A stretch of DNA of 64,000 bases from Prochlorococcus marinus XMU1411 (lineage in GTDB: Bacteria > Cyanobacteriota > Cyanobacteriia > PCC-6307 > Cyanobiaceae), in the NCBI RefSeq assembly GCF_017696075.1, contig NZ_JAAORI010000003.1, positions 248,001-312,000 of the forward strand, written 5' to 3'. Made by a program: the position numbers and the translations under genes. Under the pieces are notes generated by a model, which saw nothing but the letters and a program-made list of their open reading frames with translations, did no database searches and had not been told where the DNA came from. How positions within the stretch are numbered: the stretch's first letter is position 1; each line of letters starts with the position of its first letter. Positions 46,956-57,930 of this stretch are shown here, piece after piece.

Positions 46956-47888
46956 TTAACTTAAAGTCCCTCCGCAACTTGATCCTGCACCTGCAGTGCA
47001 TGCAAAACAATGTTCTTTTACCGCCACATCGTAGTCAAAAGTAAATGATTCATCTAATAAATCATAAAGTGTTTTTGGTCCTTTATTTTCTCGGAAATTT
47101 ATCTGTTGGTTAAAGTCACAATCATAAATTTCTCCTAGCCAATTTACACTAATAGTCTTTTTGCACATAAGATTTTCTAAATTTTTTTCATTAAAATTTT
47201 CTTTTAGTAATTTGTAATAAGTATTTAGTTTCCCTTCTCTTCTTAGAGATTCTTCATATCTATTTATTGGCATATTAGTTATTGTGTATAAATTATCAAA
47301 AAAAATATTATATTTTTCAAATAGTATTTTTTTATAATCCTTTTCCAATTTTTTCTGAGAAGGAGGAAGAATTGGGTTTACAGGATTGTAAACAAGATTT
47401 AGTTGCAATCCATTTTCTTTCTTTCCATAGCCTAGATCATTAAGAATTTTTATAGCATTAATACTTTTTTCAAAAACCCCGATACCTCTTTGAAGCTCAA
47501 CATTATCTTTTTCGTAACAGGGTAGCGAGGCAGTAATTATTACTCTATTTTTTGCAAGAAATTGAGGAAGATCTTCATAACCTTTTTCAAAGAAAATTGT
47601 TAAATTGCATCTGTCGATTATATTAACTTGTTTTGTGCTTAAACAAGTTATTAGGTTTTTAAATTCTGGGTGAAGTTCTGGCGCACCACCTGTTATATCT
47701 AAAGTCTTGATTTTGTACTTATCAATTATTTTTGGAATAAGAGATATTATTTCATTGGACATCTTTTCAGTTCTTAAAGGACTTGAATTGACATGACAAT
47801 GCTTACAAGCCTGATTACATTTATAACCTATATTAATTTGCAATGTTTCTATAGGTTCTTTATATATTGAAGGGAATTTTTCTTTCAT
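46956..47888 (-). CDS. arsS: ArsS-like radical SAM protein
   Basis: A 310-residue radical SAM enzyme with CxxxCxxC at Cys24-Cys28-Cys31 for the 4Fe-4S cluster. The C-terminal part (VKEHCFACTAGAGSSCGG near residue 293) matches the DUF3641/ArsS family, arsenosugar biosynthesis radical SAM proteins that adenosylate methylated arsenicals. No arsM methyltransferase is seen in the window, so the pathway is incomplete here. Starts with ATG. The StpA-like gene lies 44 bases upstream on the same strand and may share the transcript. Confidence 0.75.
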   Translation of the reverse strand: MKEKFPSIYKEPIETLQINIGYKCNQACKHCHVNSSPLRTEKMSNEIISLIPKIIDKYKIKTLDITGGAPELHPEFKNLITCLSTKQVNIIDRCNLTIFFEKGYEDLPQFLAKNRVIITASLPCYEKDNVELQRGIGVFEKSINAIKILNDLGYGKKENGLQLNLVYNPVNPILPPSQKKLEKDYKKILFEKYNIFFDNLYTITNMPINRYEESLRREGKLNTYYKLLKENFNEKNLENLMCKKTISVNWLGEIYDCDFNQQINFRENKGPKTLYDLLDESFTFDYDVAVKEHCFACTAGAGSSCGGTLS

Positions 47889-47932
47889 AAATTTATTATT
47901 TATAAATTGTAATTCGAAAATTAAAAAGTCAA

Positions 47933-49150
47933 CTATTTTTTTTTAAATTTTGATCTCTTATTAGCAAGTTCAATAAACCAACTTATATATTCTTTGGGAC
48001 CATTTTGAAAAACCATATCAAACTTTAAATTGTCATAAGAATCACTGATCCCTGTTAAACCAGTTTTTTTTGTAGAAGGTCTTTCAACTTCACCAGAACT
48101 ACTATCTACAAAAATTATTTTATTATTAATACCAAATTCATTACCTAATATTTGTACAAATTCTAAAAAAGATCTGTCACTTCCTCCTCTTAAATAATTT
48201 TTCTCACCATTATTTTTTTTTGATGTTACTGTATCACCAACACCTACAATCAAAGGCATATCTCCTATTTGAATAGTTCTTTTACATAAATTAATTTTTT
48301 CCGTAATAGAATTTGGAGAGTTTCTAAAATTAAAATTACTTCCAAAAGGAGCTTTACCAGTTTTATCCTCAATAAATTTATTTAAAAGAAATAAAACTCC
48401 AGAATCTTTAACTGCTCCTTTAATAAGTAATTGTATGTCTGTTGATCCAATATCATCTTTAGAGGAAAGTTTAATTGTTTCCATACCGTTTTTATTTCCT
48501 AAATTTGGTGAAATATGAAGGAAAAATGAGTTTTTTAGACCTTCGGATTCAGCTTTGAAGATGATTTCATTCATCATTTTTTCAAAACTAGTTTGTATAA
48601 GCTTTCTTTTATCAGAATCATTGTGAACTAAATCAAATAGACTATTGAAATTAATCGTTGGCGAGAAGCGTGTTTCACATATTGATTTTACTGCGTGAAA
48701 ATTGATATCTTCTTGGCTAAGTTCAGGAAAAATATTCTTAACTATAAAATTAAATTTTGGTCTTATTAAACTAGGTACTTTAGATAAAAAATTAAGTTCT
48801 TCTTTTGACACTCCTTCAAAACTTATTTTACCATTATTTTCTTGATACTCTACTCCACAGGCTGCTAAACCTCTTAAATATAGTTCTTTGTTTTTAGGCT
48901 CAGTAGTGCTCCTCAAACTCCTTTCTATTATTCTGTTAACCCCTCTTGCTCCTTCATGTTCCCCGCAAGTTAATACAAAGAATTCTTCGGCAAATTCTTT
49001 TACTGCATAGATATATTTTGATTCTAACTTTCTAGTCATTGGATCTTTAACTAAAGGTATACAAACCCCGTCAATATCTTGAATAATTAAGATATTTTTA
49101 GAAGAAATTAATTGTTTTTGTACTTTTAAATTACTTGCCATATTTTCCAT
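47933..49150 (-). CDS. stpA: glucosylglycerol-3-phosphate phosphatase-like protein (StpA family)
   Basis: A 405-residue protein matching the StpA/salt tolerance phosphatase family, which in Synechocystis dephosphorylates glucosylglycerol-phosphate to the compatible solute glucosylglycerol. The HAD-like start QDIDGVCIPLVKDPMTRKL (Asp25 and Asp27 as catalytic pair) and VGVGDTVTSKKN (later acidic motif) are conserved. GgpS, the matching synthase, is not seen in this window. A GpsA-like gene is divergently transcribed 166 bases away. It starts with ATG 49150; a second Met lies three codons on. Confidence 0.75.
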   Translation of the reverse strand: MENMASNLKVQKQLISSKNILIIQDIDGVCIPLVKDPMTRKLESKYIYAVKEFAEEFFVLTCGEHEGARGVNRIIERSLRSTTEPKNKELYLRGLAACGVEYQENNGKISFEGVSKEELNFLSKVPSLIRPKFNFIVKNIFPELSQEDINFHAVKSICETRFSPTINFNSLFDLVHNDSDKRKLIQTSFEKMMNEIIFKAESEGLKNSFFLHISPNLGNKNGMETIKLSSKDDIGSTDIQLLIKGAVKDSGVLFLLNKFIEDKTGKAPFGSNFNFRNSPNSITEKINLCKRTIQIGDMPLIVGVGDTVTSKKNNGEKNYLRGGSDRSFLEFVQILGNEFGINNKIIFVDSSSGEVERPSTKKTGLTGISDSYDNLKFDMVFQNGPKEYISWFIELANKRSKFKKK

Positions 49151-49316
49151 AATATATATTTATTTCTCTTTTAATTTGATTTTCATTTTTCAAAGGAATT
49201 ATAAATTAAAAAATTCAATATTTACAATAAATAATTTGCTATGGTCAAAAATTGCTTTAATGTAGAAAAATGTTGGTATGGGTTAGAAATTAAAAAATTA
49301 TCAAGAATTTCCAAAA

Positions 49317-50825
49317 ATGAAGAATAATTTTATAGAAAACATAAATGATGAAAATTATTTTTATTCATTGATTGAAGATATAGAGAACAGTAAAGTCGGA
49401 TTCTACAGTGTTGGTTTATATCCTGCATCATTAGCATACAACTGTGCCATGCATGGAAAGTCAAATAATATTCTTTTAGCTCCTAGAGAAGATAGAGATT
49501 TACTAGGCGCTTTCTCAAATGATGTTCTTTCTGATATGGATAATGAGACTATAGAAAAGATTAAGAGAATGGGACATTATTCTTCAAAGGGAATAAGAAA
49601 GTCTTTTGATCTAAAAGATCTCCTATTAGAGTGTGAGATAGTTATTCTTGCTTCAAACAGTAATCACATTCAAGATGATGTTAAAAATGCTTTAGACCTT
49701 AGAAAAACTTTAAAAAGAGAAAATGTGGTTCTTGGTTGTCTTGTGGGTTCTTTTTGCATTGATAATGAAAATAAAACCCCTTTTATTCTGTGTAATAAGT
49801 ATCCAAATTTAGCTTTTTTTACAGGATTTCATCGTCACGGAGCTTTAAGAAATCCTAATGATAGTTTTACTGCAAATTTCTGCCATCCTGATTCTCTAAC
49901 TGCTTTAATAGGAGCTCGTATTTTGAATCAATTGTCGCCAAAAATTCAAGTTTCTCCTGGAGTTCATAATATTGAATGTCAATATATAAAATCAATAAAA
50001 AATATCTCATCTATATTTGCAGGTTTTGTAAATAACTTTCATTCCGATAAGCCAGGAATGCTACCTACCATTAATACGATTTTGTTAACTCAATGTTTGG
50101 ATCAGGCCGCATCAGTATCATTACAAGTTAGAAAAGAAAATAAATTAGATAATAAATATCTTTCATTAAAAGAACTTGGTTATGGTGAAGAAATAATTAG
50201 TGCAAATGAAATAATTAATGATAAATTTTGCGAAAAAGGAGATTATACTTTTTCGCAATTAAATGCTGTTAAGGCTGACGTCTTAGGGAGTATGACTCTA
50301 CCAACTGAAGGGAAACCAACAAGGAATTTTCAGGCAGGTCAAGTTTTATCAGAAATGCTTTTGCAACTAAAGAGATGTCCAAAAGATGTCTCAGAATTTA
50401 TAAATTGGTGTAATAAATACTCTCTTAGTCAAGGAGGTTTAGAAGGTCTAAAATCCTTAAAATTTTGGCCAAACATTTATAAAGAATTCAAAATCAAAAA
50501 CAATAATTGTTCAATGATTAATCTGATTTATTTATGCTTTAATGCTAATCAAGAAGAAAAAAAAGAAATTTATAAGGTTTTAATTAGTTCAGAAGAAATT
50601 ACAAATTTTTGCCAAGAATCCGTGAAATCTGAATTATCTTTAGAACTAAACGAAAAATTAAAAGGAGATTATCTTTTTAATGATATTGAAATCCTCTATA
50701 AGAAATTGTTTATTGACCATGAGGAAAAAGATCTTAAAAAAAATCATTATAGTAATCAAATGCCTAAAAAAAATCCAAGTTATATCAATGTATTGAAAAT
50801 TATTAATAATTATTTTAAAAATTGA
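49317..50825 (+). CDS. glycerol-3-phosphate dehydrogenase-like protein (GpsA-like)
   Basis: A 502-residue protein I assign tentatively. Residues 27-330 show the layout of GpsA-type Rossmann dehydrogenases: a nucleotide-binding strand-loop (VGFYSVGLYPASLA), EIVILASNSNHIQDDV, and a later lysine region (QYIKSIKNISSIFAGFVNN). The canonical GxGxxG is degenerate. Residues 330-502 have no clear relative. It is divergent from stpA (166-base gap). A link to glucosylglycerol (which uses glycerol 3-phosphate) is attractive but unproved. Start is ATG. Confidence 0.5.
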   Translation: MKNNFIENINDENYFYSLIEDIENSKVGFYSVGLYPASLAYNCAMHGKSNNILLAPREDRDLLGAFSNDVLSDMDNETIEKIKRMGHYSSKGIRKSFDLKDLLLECEIVILASNSNHIQDDVKNALDLRKTLKRENVVLGCLVGSFCIDNENKTPFILCNKYPNLAFFTGFHRHGALRNPNDSFTANFCHPDSLTALIGARILNQLSPKIQVSPGVHNIECQYIKSIKNISSIFAGFVNNFHSDKPGMLPTINTILLTQCLDQAASVSLQVRKENKLDNKYLSLKELGYGEEIISANEIINDKFCEKGDYTFSQLNAVKADVLGSMTLPTEGKPTRNFQAGQVLSEMLLQLKRCPKDVSEFINWCNKYSLSQGGLEGLKSLKFWPNIYKEFKIKNNNCSMINLIYLCFNANQEEKKEIYKVLISSEEITNFCQESVKSELSLELNEKLKGDYLFNDIEILYKKLFIDHEEKDLKKNHYSNQMPKKNPSYINVLKIINNYFKN

Positions 50826-50917
50826 TTGTTTATTTCATTTACCAAAAAGCTAAGTTCTTTATTTATTTACTAATCTTGAACGCGGGGGTAGAATTATTAA
50901 GGTTTTAAAAGGTTTTT

Positions 50918-51577
50918 TTGAAAAAGGAATTATCACATCGTTCTCATGAACTAAAAGCTCTTGGATGGAATCAAGAAGACTTAAGTAGATACGAAGATTT
51001 ATGGGACTACAGTCAAAGATGGGGATTAATAAATTTAGAAAGAGAAGACAGACAGTTTTTGAAGAAAGCAGAAAATTTGCTACCAAAGATCCAAAATAAA
51101 AAGATATCCCTCAAAAAAACTATTGAAGAAAAATCATATTATTTATGGTTAAATTTTTACCTCGGTGAAATTAATATTTTTAGTAATTCTAATCTTCCAA
51201 AAAATAAATATGGTGTTTGGACACTTTTAATTGAAGAGGAAATAAAACTTCTTAAGGAATTGCAACCAGTTATGGGTCTTCCAGATACTTTAAAAGCCAG
51301 GAATATATTCGAAATTAGAAAAGAACTCATAAATAAAGCTTTTAGCGAATTTGATGCTAAAAACATTGATAAGGTTTTCAATTTTGATGAGGCTCTAAAC
51401 AAATCTGAAAAAGATGTTGGTAAGAATTGGAAATCAATTACTGAAAAAGATCCTGAGGCTAATAAAACTTTCCCAACAATTGATTCTGCAAATATTGATA
51501 AATTTAGATCTGCTATTAAAGAGGATTTGAGTTTATATATGAAAGATAATTACCCTTCATTAAAAAAGGATTTATAA
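50918..51577 (+). CDS. conserved hypothetical protein
   Basis: A 219-residue soluble, Lys/Glu-rich protein with no recognised domain. It has two aromatic-rich patches, YEDLWDYSQRWGLINLEREDRQF near residue 25 and SYYLWLNFYLG near 72. No membrane or signal segments. It starts with TTG at 50918 (no nearby in-frame ATG) and lies between the GpsA-like gene and metY in the same direction. Confidence 0.6.
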   Translation: MKKELSHRSHELKALGWNQEDLSRYEDLWDYSQRWGLINLEREDRQFLKKAENLLPKIQNKKISLKKTIEEKSYYLWLNFYLGEINIFSNSNLPKNKYGVWTLLIEEEIKLLKELQPVMGLPDTLKARNIFEIRKELINKAFSEFDAKNIDKVFNFDEALNKSEKDVGKNWKSITEKDPEANKTFPTIDSANIDKFRSAIKEDLSLYMKDNYPSLKKDL

Positions 51578-51633
51578 ATATTTATCTTTTTTTTGTTTTT
51601 TTTTTGGACTTTTTTAAGTTAAATAGATAATAG

Positions 51634-52977
<1,344 letters not shown>

Positions 52978-52990
52978 GAAAGGAGATTTA

Positions 52991-53881
52991 TTGGCTTTAA
53001 TAATTCCTAGTAACTATCACAAGATTAGTGATGTTGAGAAAAATCATATATCTTGGATCGAACCAGAATTGGCAAAAAGACAGGATATACGTCCTCTTAG
53101 GATTGGTATTTTGAATATCATGCCTCTTGGCAAGCAGTATGAATTTAACTTACTACATCCACTTGGTTTATCCCCTCTTCAAATTGAGCCAGTTTGGATA
53201 AAGCTTAAAACTCATTCTTATAAAACATGGGACCTTAATCATCTAAATAATCTATACATAACTTGGGAAGAAGCAAATAGTCCAGAACCGTTAGATGGAA
53301 TCATTATTACTGGAGCACCTATTGAGCACCTAGCTTTTGAGGATGTTAAATATTGGGATGAATTTGTGAAAATTGTAAATGAAGCCAGAAATACTTGTGC
53401 AAGTACGCTTGGATTATGTTGGGCCGGTTTTGCGCTGGCTTATTTGATAGGGGTTGATAAGAAAGTGTTTGATAGGAAATTATTTGGGGTATTCCCTTTA
53501 AAAAGTCTTGTTCCTGGACATCCTTTGATGGGTACACAAGATGATGAATTTATTTGTCCTCAAAGTAGATTCGCAGGATTACCAGATTCGGAGATGGAGA
53601 AGGCCCAAAAAGAAGGGAAATTGAATTTGTTGGCTTATGGAAAAAACGTTGGGTATACAATATTCGAATCTAAAGATCAAAAACAACTTATGCATTTAGG
53701 TCATCCTGAATATACGGTGCATAGAATTATTAGTGAAATTGAAAGAGACAAAGAAAAAGGAGATGTGCCTCCTCCTAAAAATTTTGATCTAAATAGTTCA
53801 AAAACCGCTTGGAGATCTCATAGGAATTTGCTTTTTCAGCAATGGCTTTGGTTTTGTTATCAACAAGTTAGTCTTAGTTAA
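52991..53881 (+). CDS. metA: homoserine O-acetyltransferase (MetA family)
   Basis: A 296-residue MetA-family acyltransferase, activating homoserine for sulfur incorporation. Catalytic residues are Cys143 in LGLCWAGFALAY and the HPEY motif (LGHPEYTVHR) near residue 238. The glutamate in ITGAPIEHLAFEDVKYWDEF (Glu112) is the position known to favour acetyl-CoA over succinyl-CoA, and fits the adjacent O-acetylhomoserine enzyme MetY. The name 'homoserine O-succinyltransferase' often given to the family is thus likely wrong here. Start is TTG. Confidence 0.9.
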   Translation: MALIIPSNYHKISDVEKNHISWIEPELAKRQDIRPLRIGILNIMPLGKQYEFNLLHPLGLSPLQIEPVWIKLKTHSYKTWDLNHLNNLYITWEEANSPEPLDGIIITGAPIEHLAFEDVKYWDEFVKIVNEARNTCASTLGLCWAGFALAYLIGVDKKVFDRKLFGVFPLKSLVPGHPLMGTQDDEFICPQSRFAGLPDSEMEKAQKEGKLNLLAYGKNVGYTIFESKDQKQLMHLGHPEYTVHRIISEIERDKEKGDVPPPKNFDLNSSKTAWRSHRNLLFQQWLWFCYQQVSLS

Positions 53882-53887
53882 CTTTTT

Positions 53888-55453
53888 TTAATGAGTGCTT
53901 TCTAAACCACCTAGTCTTTCAAATAAGTTAAGACTTTCTTTATTTAATCCTACAATTTCAACTTTAGAACCACCATTCTGGAATTTTCTAATAATTTGCT
54001 CAAGAGCAACAACGCCACTTTGATCCCAAATATGAGCTGAAGACATATCAATTACAATATTTTCTGGATGTTCATGAATATCAAACCCTTGTAAAAAATA
54101 AATTTTACTAACAAAAAATAATTGTCCTTTTACTTTGTAGGTAGTCAAATTATTTTCTTTAGCTCTTAAGACAGTTATAACTTTTGCCACTTTTCTGCTG
54201 AAAAGAATTGCAGCTAATGCAACTCCTGCAATAACTCCAAGTGCAAGATTATGGGGTTTTGTAAGCATAGTGACTGAAAAAGTCATAAGCATGACTGCAG
54301 TATCGCTTTTAGGTATCTTTCTAATATTTTTTAATCCATTTAGATCTGCTGTACTTATTGCGATCGTTATCATGATTGCTACTAAAGCAGCCATTGGTAT
54401 TGCTCCAATCCAAGACTTCAAGATGATGATCATAATTAGAAGAGATATACCTGAGGAGAGGGTTGACAATCTAGATTTGCCACCATTTTCAGTATTCATG
54501 ACAGATTGCCCAACTAAGGCACATCCTGCCATTCCCCCAAATAATGATGCCACAATATTTGCTATTCCCTGTCCTCTTGCTTCTTTATTTTTATTAGAAC
54601 TTGTATCAGTTACATCGTCTAAAATGTCTTGAGTTAAAAAGGTTTCCATTAAACCTACGAGAGATATTGCAAGTGAGGTCGGTAAAATTATCCCTAATGT
54701 TTCAAAACTAAAAGGTACTTTTCCATTTTCTATTGATCCAAAAGGAAGAGAAATACTTGGTAATCCATCAGGTAATTTACCTAAATCGCTAACTGTTGGG
54801 ACATCTAGATTAAAGAATATGCTTATAAGAGTAATTGCTACTATTGCGATAAGTTGAGATGGGACTACTTTTGTGATTTTTGGAAGCCCATAGATAATTG
54901 CTAATCCTAGGATTACAAGAATCCAAACTACTGGAATCTGAGAGTTAATTGGATATTGACTTATAGTTTGTTCAACTAATCCTTTTGATTCTTTAATACC
55001 TATTCCTAACTGAGGTAATTGTGCTTGAAATATTAAAAGTGCCAGTGCATTTACAAATCCACTTAATACTCCTGTTGGCACGAATCGCATTTGGTATGCA
55101 AGCCTTAAATATCCCCAAAGAATTTGGAATATTCCAGTTAATATTCCAGCTGCAACAAGATATGGGACTCCTAATCCAGGAGCTTGTGATTCTCCATAAG
55201 CAACAAGTCCAGTCATTAAAAGAGCTGTTGAACCTGTGGCTGAAGTGATCATACCCCTTCTTCCTCCAACGATCGCGATTGTTATAGATAAGCAAAATGC
55301 ACCAAAAAGGCCAACTTTAGGATCTACACCAGCTATACCTGAAAAAGCAATTGCTTCTGGGATCATTGCAAAGGCAACAACTAAGCCAGAGAGAATATTT
55401 GACTTTGGATCATCTAACCAATTTTTAGATAAATATCTTGAGAAATTTGACAT
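53888..55453 (-). CDS. SulP-family anion transporter with STAS domain
   Basis: A 521-residue SulP/SLC26-type transporter. Residues 1-400 are highly hydrophobic (about 10-14 helices) with the SulP signature MIPEAIAFSGIAGVDPKVGLF near 31. The C-terminal ~100 residues, from about residue 436, form a STAS domain (VIDMSSAHIWDQSGVVALEQI). In marine cyanobacteria this family includes BicA-type bicarbonate carriers as well as sulfate transporters, and I cannot separate them by eye. It is convergent with metA. ATG start. Confidence 0.88.
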   Translation of the reverse strand: MSNFSRYLSKNWLDDPKSNILSGLVVAFAMIPEAIAFSGIAGVDPKVGLFGAFCLSITIAIVGGRRGMITSATGSTALLMTGLVAYGESQAPGLGVPYLVAAGILTGIFQILWGYLRLAYQMRFVPTGVLSGFVNALALLIFQAQLPQLGIGIKESKGLVEQTISQYPINSQIPVVWILVILGLAIIYGLPKITKVVPSQLIAIVAITLISIFFNLDVPTVSDLGKLPDGLPSISLPFGSIENGKVPFSFETLGIILPTSLAISLVGLMETFLTQDILDDVTDTSSNKNKEARGQGIANIVASLFGGMAGCALVGQSVMNTENGGKSRLSTLSSGISLLIMIIILKSWIGAIPMAALVAIMITIAISTADLNGLKNIRKIPKSDTAVMLMTFSVTMLTKPHNLALGVIAGVALAAILFSRKVAKVITVLRAKENNLTTYKVKGQLFFVSKIYFLQGFDIHEHPENIVIDMSSAHIWDQSGVVALEQIIRKFQNGGSKVEIVGLNKESLNLFERLGGLESTH

Positions 55454-55483
55454 TTTAAGTTTCTTTATAATTAAGAAGTTACC

Positions 55484-56758
55484 TCATAGAGGAGGCAAAA
55501 TACCTTGTGGGTCAAAAATATTCTTTAAAGTTTTTAATTCGTTCATTCTATTTCCAAAGGCTAATGTAATTTCTTCTTCATGAGAATTCAAATGATTATG
55601 CAATTGGGCTAAGTGAATATTTGGATAAAACCTTTTTAGCTTGCTCCATGATTTATAAATCCATTCCAGCGCGACTTCTTTTTCTTGAAGATCATTTTTT
55701 TTCCATGATGCATATATCCATGGTTTCCAAGTACTTTTTCTATGAACAAAAAAGCTTGCTCCATGATTTAACTTTTTAGTTTTGCCACCTAATTGTTGAG
55801 AAGCAATATAACAGGAATTATTAGGTTTATTATCCATTATTTCACCCAAACATTTTATAAAAATTGGGATATCATTTTTTAAATCTTCTCCAAGAAGACT
55901 AATTACCTCAGAATGGTTATTTGCATTCAGCTCATATAAATTCAATTCCTTTGGAAAAAAATTAATTTTGTTAAAGTTTTCATAAAATTGTTTTTCTAGA
56001 GCAGGAAATTTGTCTAGAAGCATTAAGTTTTCTTCTGTTCTTTTATCCTCTAAATTATTGAGTTCAGCAAAAATATATATATAAATTTTTTGGGCATAAA
56101 TCCATTGAAGACTAATATTTTCTGGAAATTCCTCTGATAGTTTTATTATTTCTGAAAGTTCATTTAGATTTACAAATCCTTCAATAACTTTTATTGGATT
56201 AGATTGGATAGTCTTAAGTTCTATTTCGGTAATAATTGAAAAGAAGGGTGCTGCGCCTTTAATTGCTTCCCAAATCAATTGTTCTTCTGCATTTATTTGA
56301 TTTTTTTTTAAAGAGATAAATGTGCCATTTCCCAAGAAACCTTTTATTGATTCAATATTATCAATGGCTAATCCGTAGGCTCTACTGAGCGGGCTTACTC
56401 CACCAGTGAGTATATAGCCTGCTCCAGGAAGTTTAGAAAGTCCGATTGGAAAACTTCGATTATGTTTTTGTAAATGATTTACTAGATCCCCCATTATTAC
56501 TCCACCTCCAATTGTTACTAAATTGGTTTTCCTATCTAGGTGAATTTTGCTGTAATTTTTTCTTAGATCAAGAGTTGTAAAACCATTTTTTGCACAACTA
56601 GAGGTTGTACCTCCACTACATATGCAAAGGTGCTCGAATTCTTCATTAGAATAGTTATCCTCATGAAATAAGGATTCATCAACTTCATAAATTAATTTCT
56701 TTAATTTTGCATCTTTTGAGTTGATATTTGGAACTTTAAGCAAACTATTATTTTTCAC
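55484..56758 (-). CDS. FAD-linked oxidase-like protein (unknown substrate)
   Basis: A 424-residue FAD_binding_4-type flavoprotein. The p-cresol-methylhydroxylase-like FAD motif is GGGVIMGDLVNHL near residue 83, preceded by CSGGTTSSCA (near 48) and followed by LPGAGYILTGGVSPLSRAYGLAIDN. The C-terminal half resembles berberine-bridge or lactate-type substrate domains but is not specific. It may oxidise a small alcohol or hydroxy acid. It is in the same direction as the SulP gene (30-base gap). ATG start. Confidence 0.7.
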   Translation of the reverse strand: MKNNSLLKVPNINSKDAKLKKLIYEVDESLFHEDNYSNEEFEHLCICSGGTTSSCAKNGFTTLDLRKNYSKIHLDRKTNLVTIGGGVIMGDLVNHLQKHNRSFPIGLSKLPGAGYILTGGVSPLSRAYGLAIDNIESIKGFLGNGTFISLKKNQINAEEQLIWEAIKGAAPFFSIITEIELKTIQSNPIKVIEGFVNLNELSEIIKLSEEFPENISLQWIYAQKIYIYIFAELNNLEDKRTEENLMLLDKFPALEKQFYENFNKINFFPKELNLYELNANNHSEVISLLGEDLKNDIPIFIKCLGEIMDNKPNNSCYIASQQLGGKTKKLNHGASFFVHRKSTWKPWIYASWKKNDLQEKEVALEWIYKSWSKLKRFYPNIHLAQLHNHLNSHEEEITLAFGNRMNELKTLKNIFDPQGILPPL

Positions 56759-56799
56759 TACATAATATTGTTCTTTACTATTATGGTATAAGTAATAAC

Positions 56800-57930
56800 T
56801 TGATTTTGGATAATTTAGATTCGAAGTTAAATAATCAAGTCGCGATACTTATCTGTGGACACGGTAGTAGAAATAAACTAGCCATTACTGAATTTCAAGA
56901 ATTAACTAAGTTTATCCAAAAAAGATATCCAAATTTTTTGGTTGAATATGGTTTCTTGGAATTCGCTAAACCCTCACTAGTTGATGCTTTAGACAAATTA
57001 AGAGATCTTTCTATAAAAAAAGTAATTGCAATACCCGCAATGCTTTTCGCTGCTGGCCATGTGAAAAATGATATCCCTAGCTTGCTTATGAATTATTCAA
57101 GTAAAACAGATATTGAAATAATTTATGGAAGAGAATTAGGTATTAATAATTTAATGATTAGTGCAGCTTGTGAAAGAGTTAAAGATGTATTCAAACAAAA
57201 TAATACTCTCAAACCTGAAGAATCATTATTAGTTGTTGTTGGTAGAGGTTCTTCTGACCCAGATGCGAATTCCAATGTTTCAAAAATTACGAGAATGATT
57301 GTAGAAGGTATTGGTTTAGGGTGGGGGGAAACAGTTTTTTCTGGAGTAACTTTCCCTCTAGTTGAACCTGGCTTGAAAAATGTTGTGAGACTTGGTTATA
57401 AAAATATAATTATTTTTCCTTATTTCCTTTTCTCAGGTGTTCTTGTCACAAGAATAAAAAGGCAAAGTGATTTAGTTGCCATTAATAATCCAAATATTTC
57501 ATTTATACATGCAAAATATCTTTCGTCACAGTCTTATGTGGTCGACACTTTTGTAGAAAGGATTGAAGAGATTCTTAATGACGAAGGTAATAATTTTATG
57601 AATTGTTCAACTTGTAAATATAGATCAAATTTATTTGGCTTTGAAAAAGAAGTTGGAATGGTACAAGAAAGTCATCATGACCATGTAGAGGGCTTGGGTA
57701 TCAGTTGTGATTTATGTGATCCTGAATGTAATGGTGCTTGTGAAATACAAAATCAAATCCCAACTCATAACCATGAAAAATCAAACTCAGGAGGAAGAGA
57801 TAACTTAGAACATGAACATGTAGAGGCTCATCAACATGAACATAATCACCATCACCATCATCATAATATTTATCCAAACTCAAAACACCCTTTAGGACCT
57901 GTCACGCTTCGCTTGCCTAATAAAGACTAA
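56800..57930 (+). CDS. cbiX: sirohydrochlorin cobalto/ferrochelatase (CbiX/SirB type)
   Basis: A 376-residue double chelatase of the long CbiX type, which inserts metal into sirohydrochlorin for cobalamin or siroheme. Each half has a His-based start: ICGHGSRNK with His21, and VVGRGSSDPDAN near 147 (Arg replaces His there). An iron-sulfur MxCxxC motif, MNCSTC, is at 267-272, and more Cys pairs (CDLCDPECNGAC) follow. The tail is His-rich, with HEHNHHHHHHN near 345-356, as in known CbiX enzymes. Start is TTG at 56800, or the in-frame TTG at 56806. Confidence 0.88.
   Translation: MILDNLDSKLNNQVAILICGHGSRNKLAITEFQELTKFIQKRYPNFLVEYGFLEFAKPSLVDALDKLRDLSIKKVIAIPAMLFAAGHVKNDIPSLLMNYSSKTDIEIIYGRELGINNLMISAACERVKDVFKQNNTLKPEESLLVVVGRGSSDPDANSNVSKITRMIVEGIGLGWGETVFSGVTFPLVEPGLKNVVRLGYKNIIIFPYFLFSGVLVTRIKRQSDLVAINNPNISFIHAKYLSSQSYVVDTFVERIEEILNDEGNNFMNCSTCKYRSNLFGFEKEVGMVQESHHDHVEGLGISCDLCDPECNGACEIQNQIPTHNHEKSNSGGRDNLEHEHVEAHQHEHNHHHHHHNIYPNSKHPLGPVTLRLPNKD

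Noticed and set aside
54270-54632. Plus-strand frame of 120 codons opposite the SulP gene
   Set aside because: Antisense shadow of a membrane-protein gene; its apparent hydrophobicity follows from the complementary codons.
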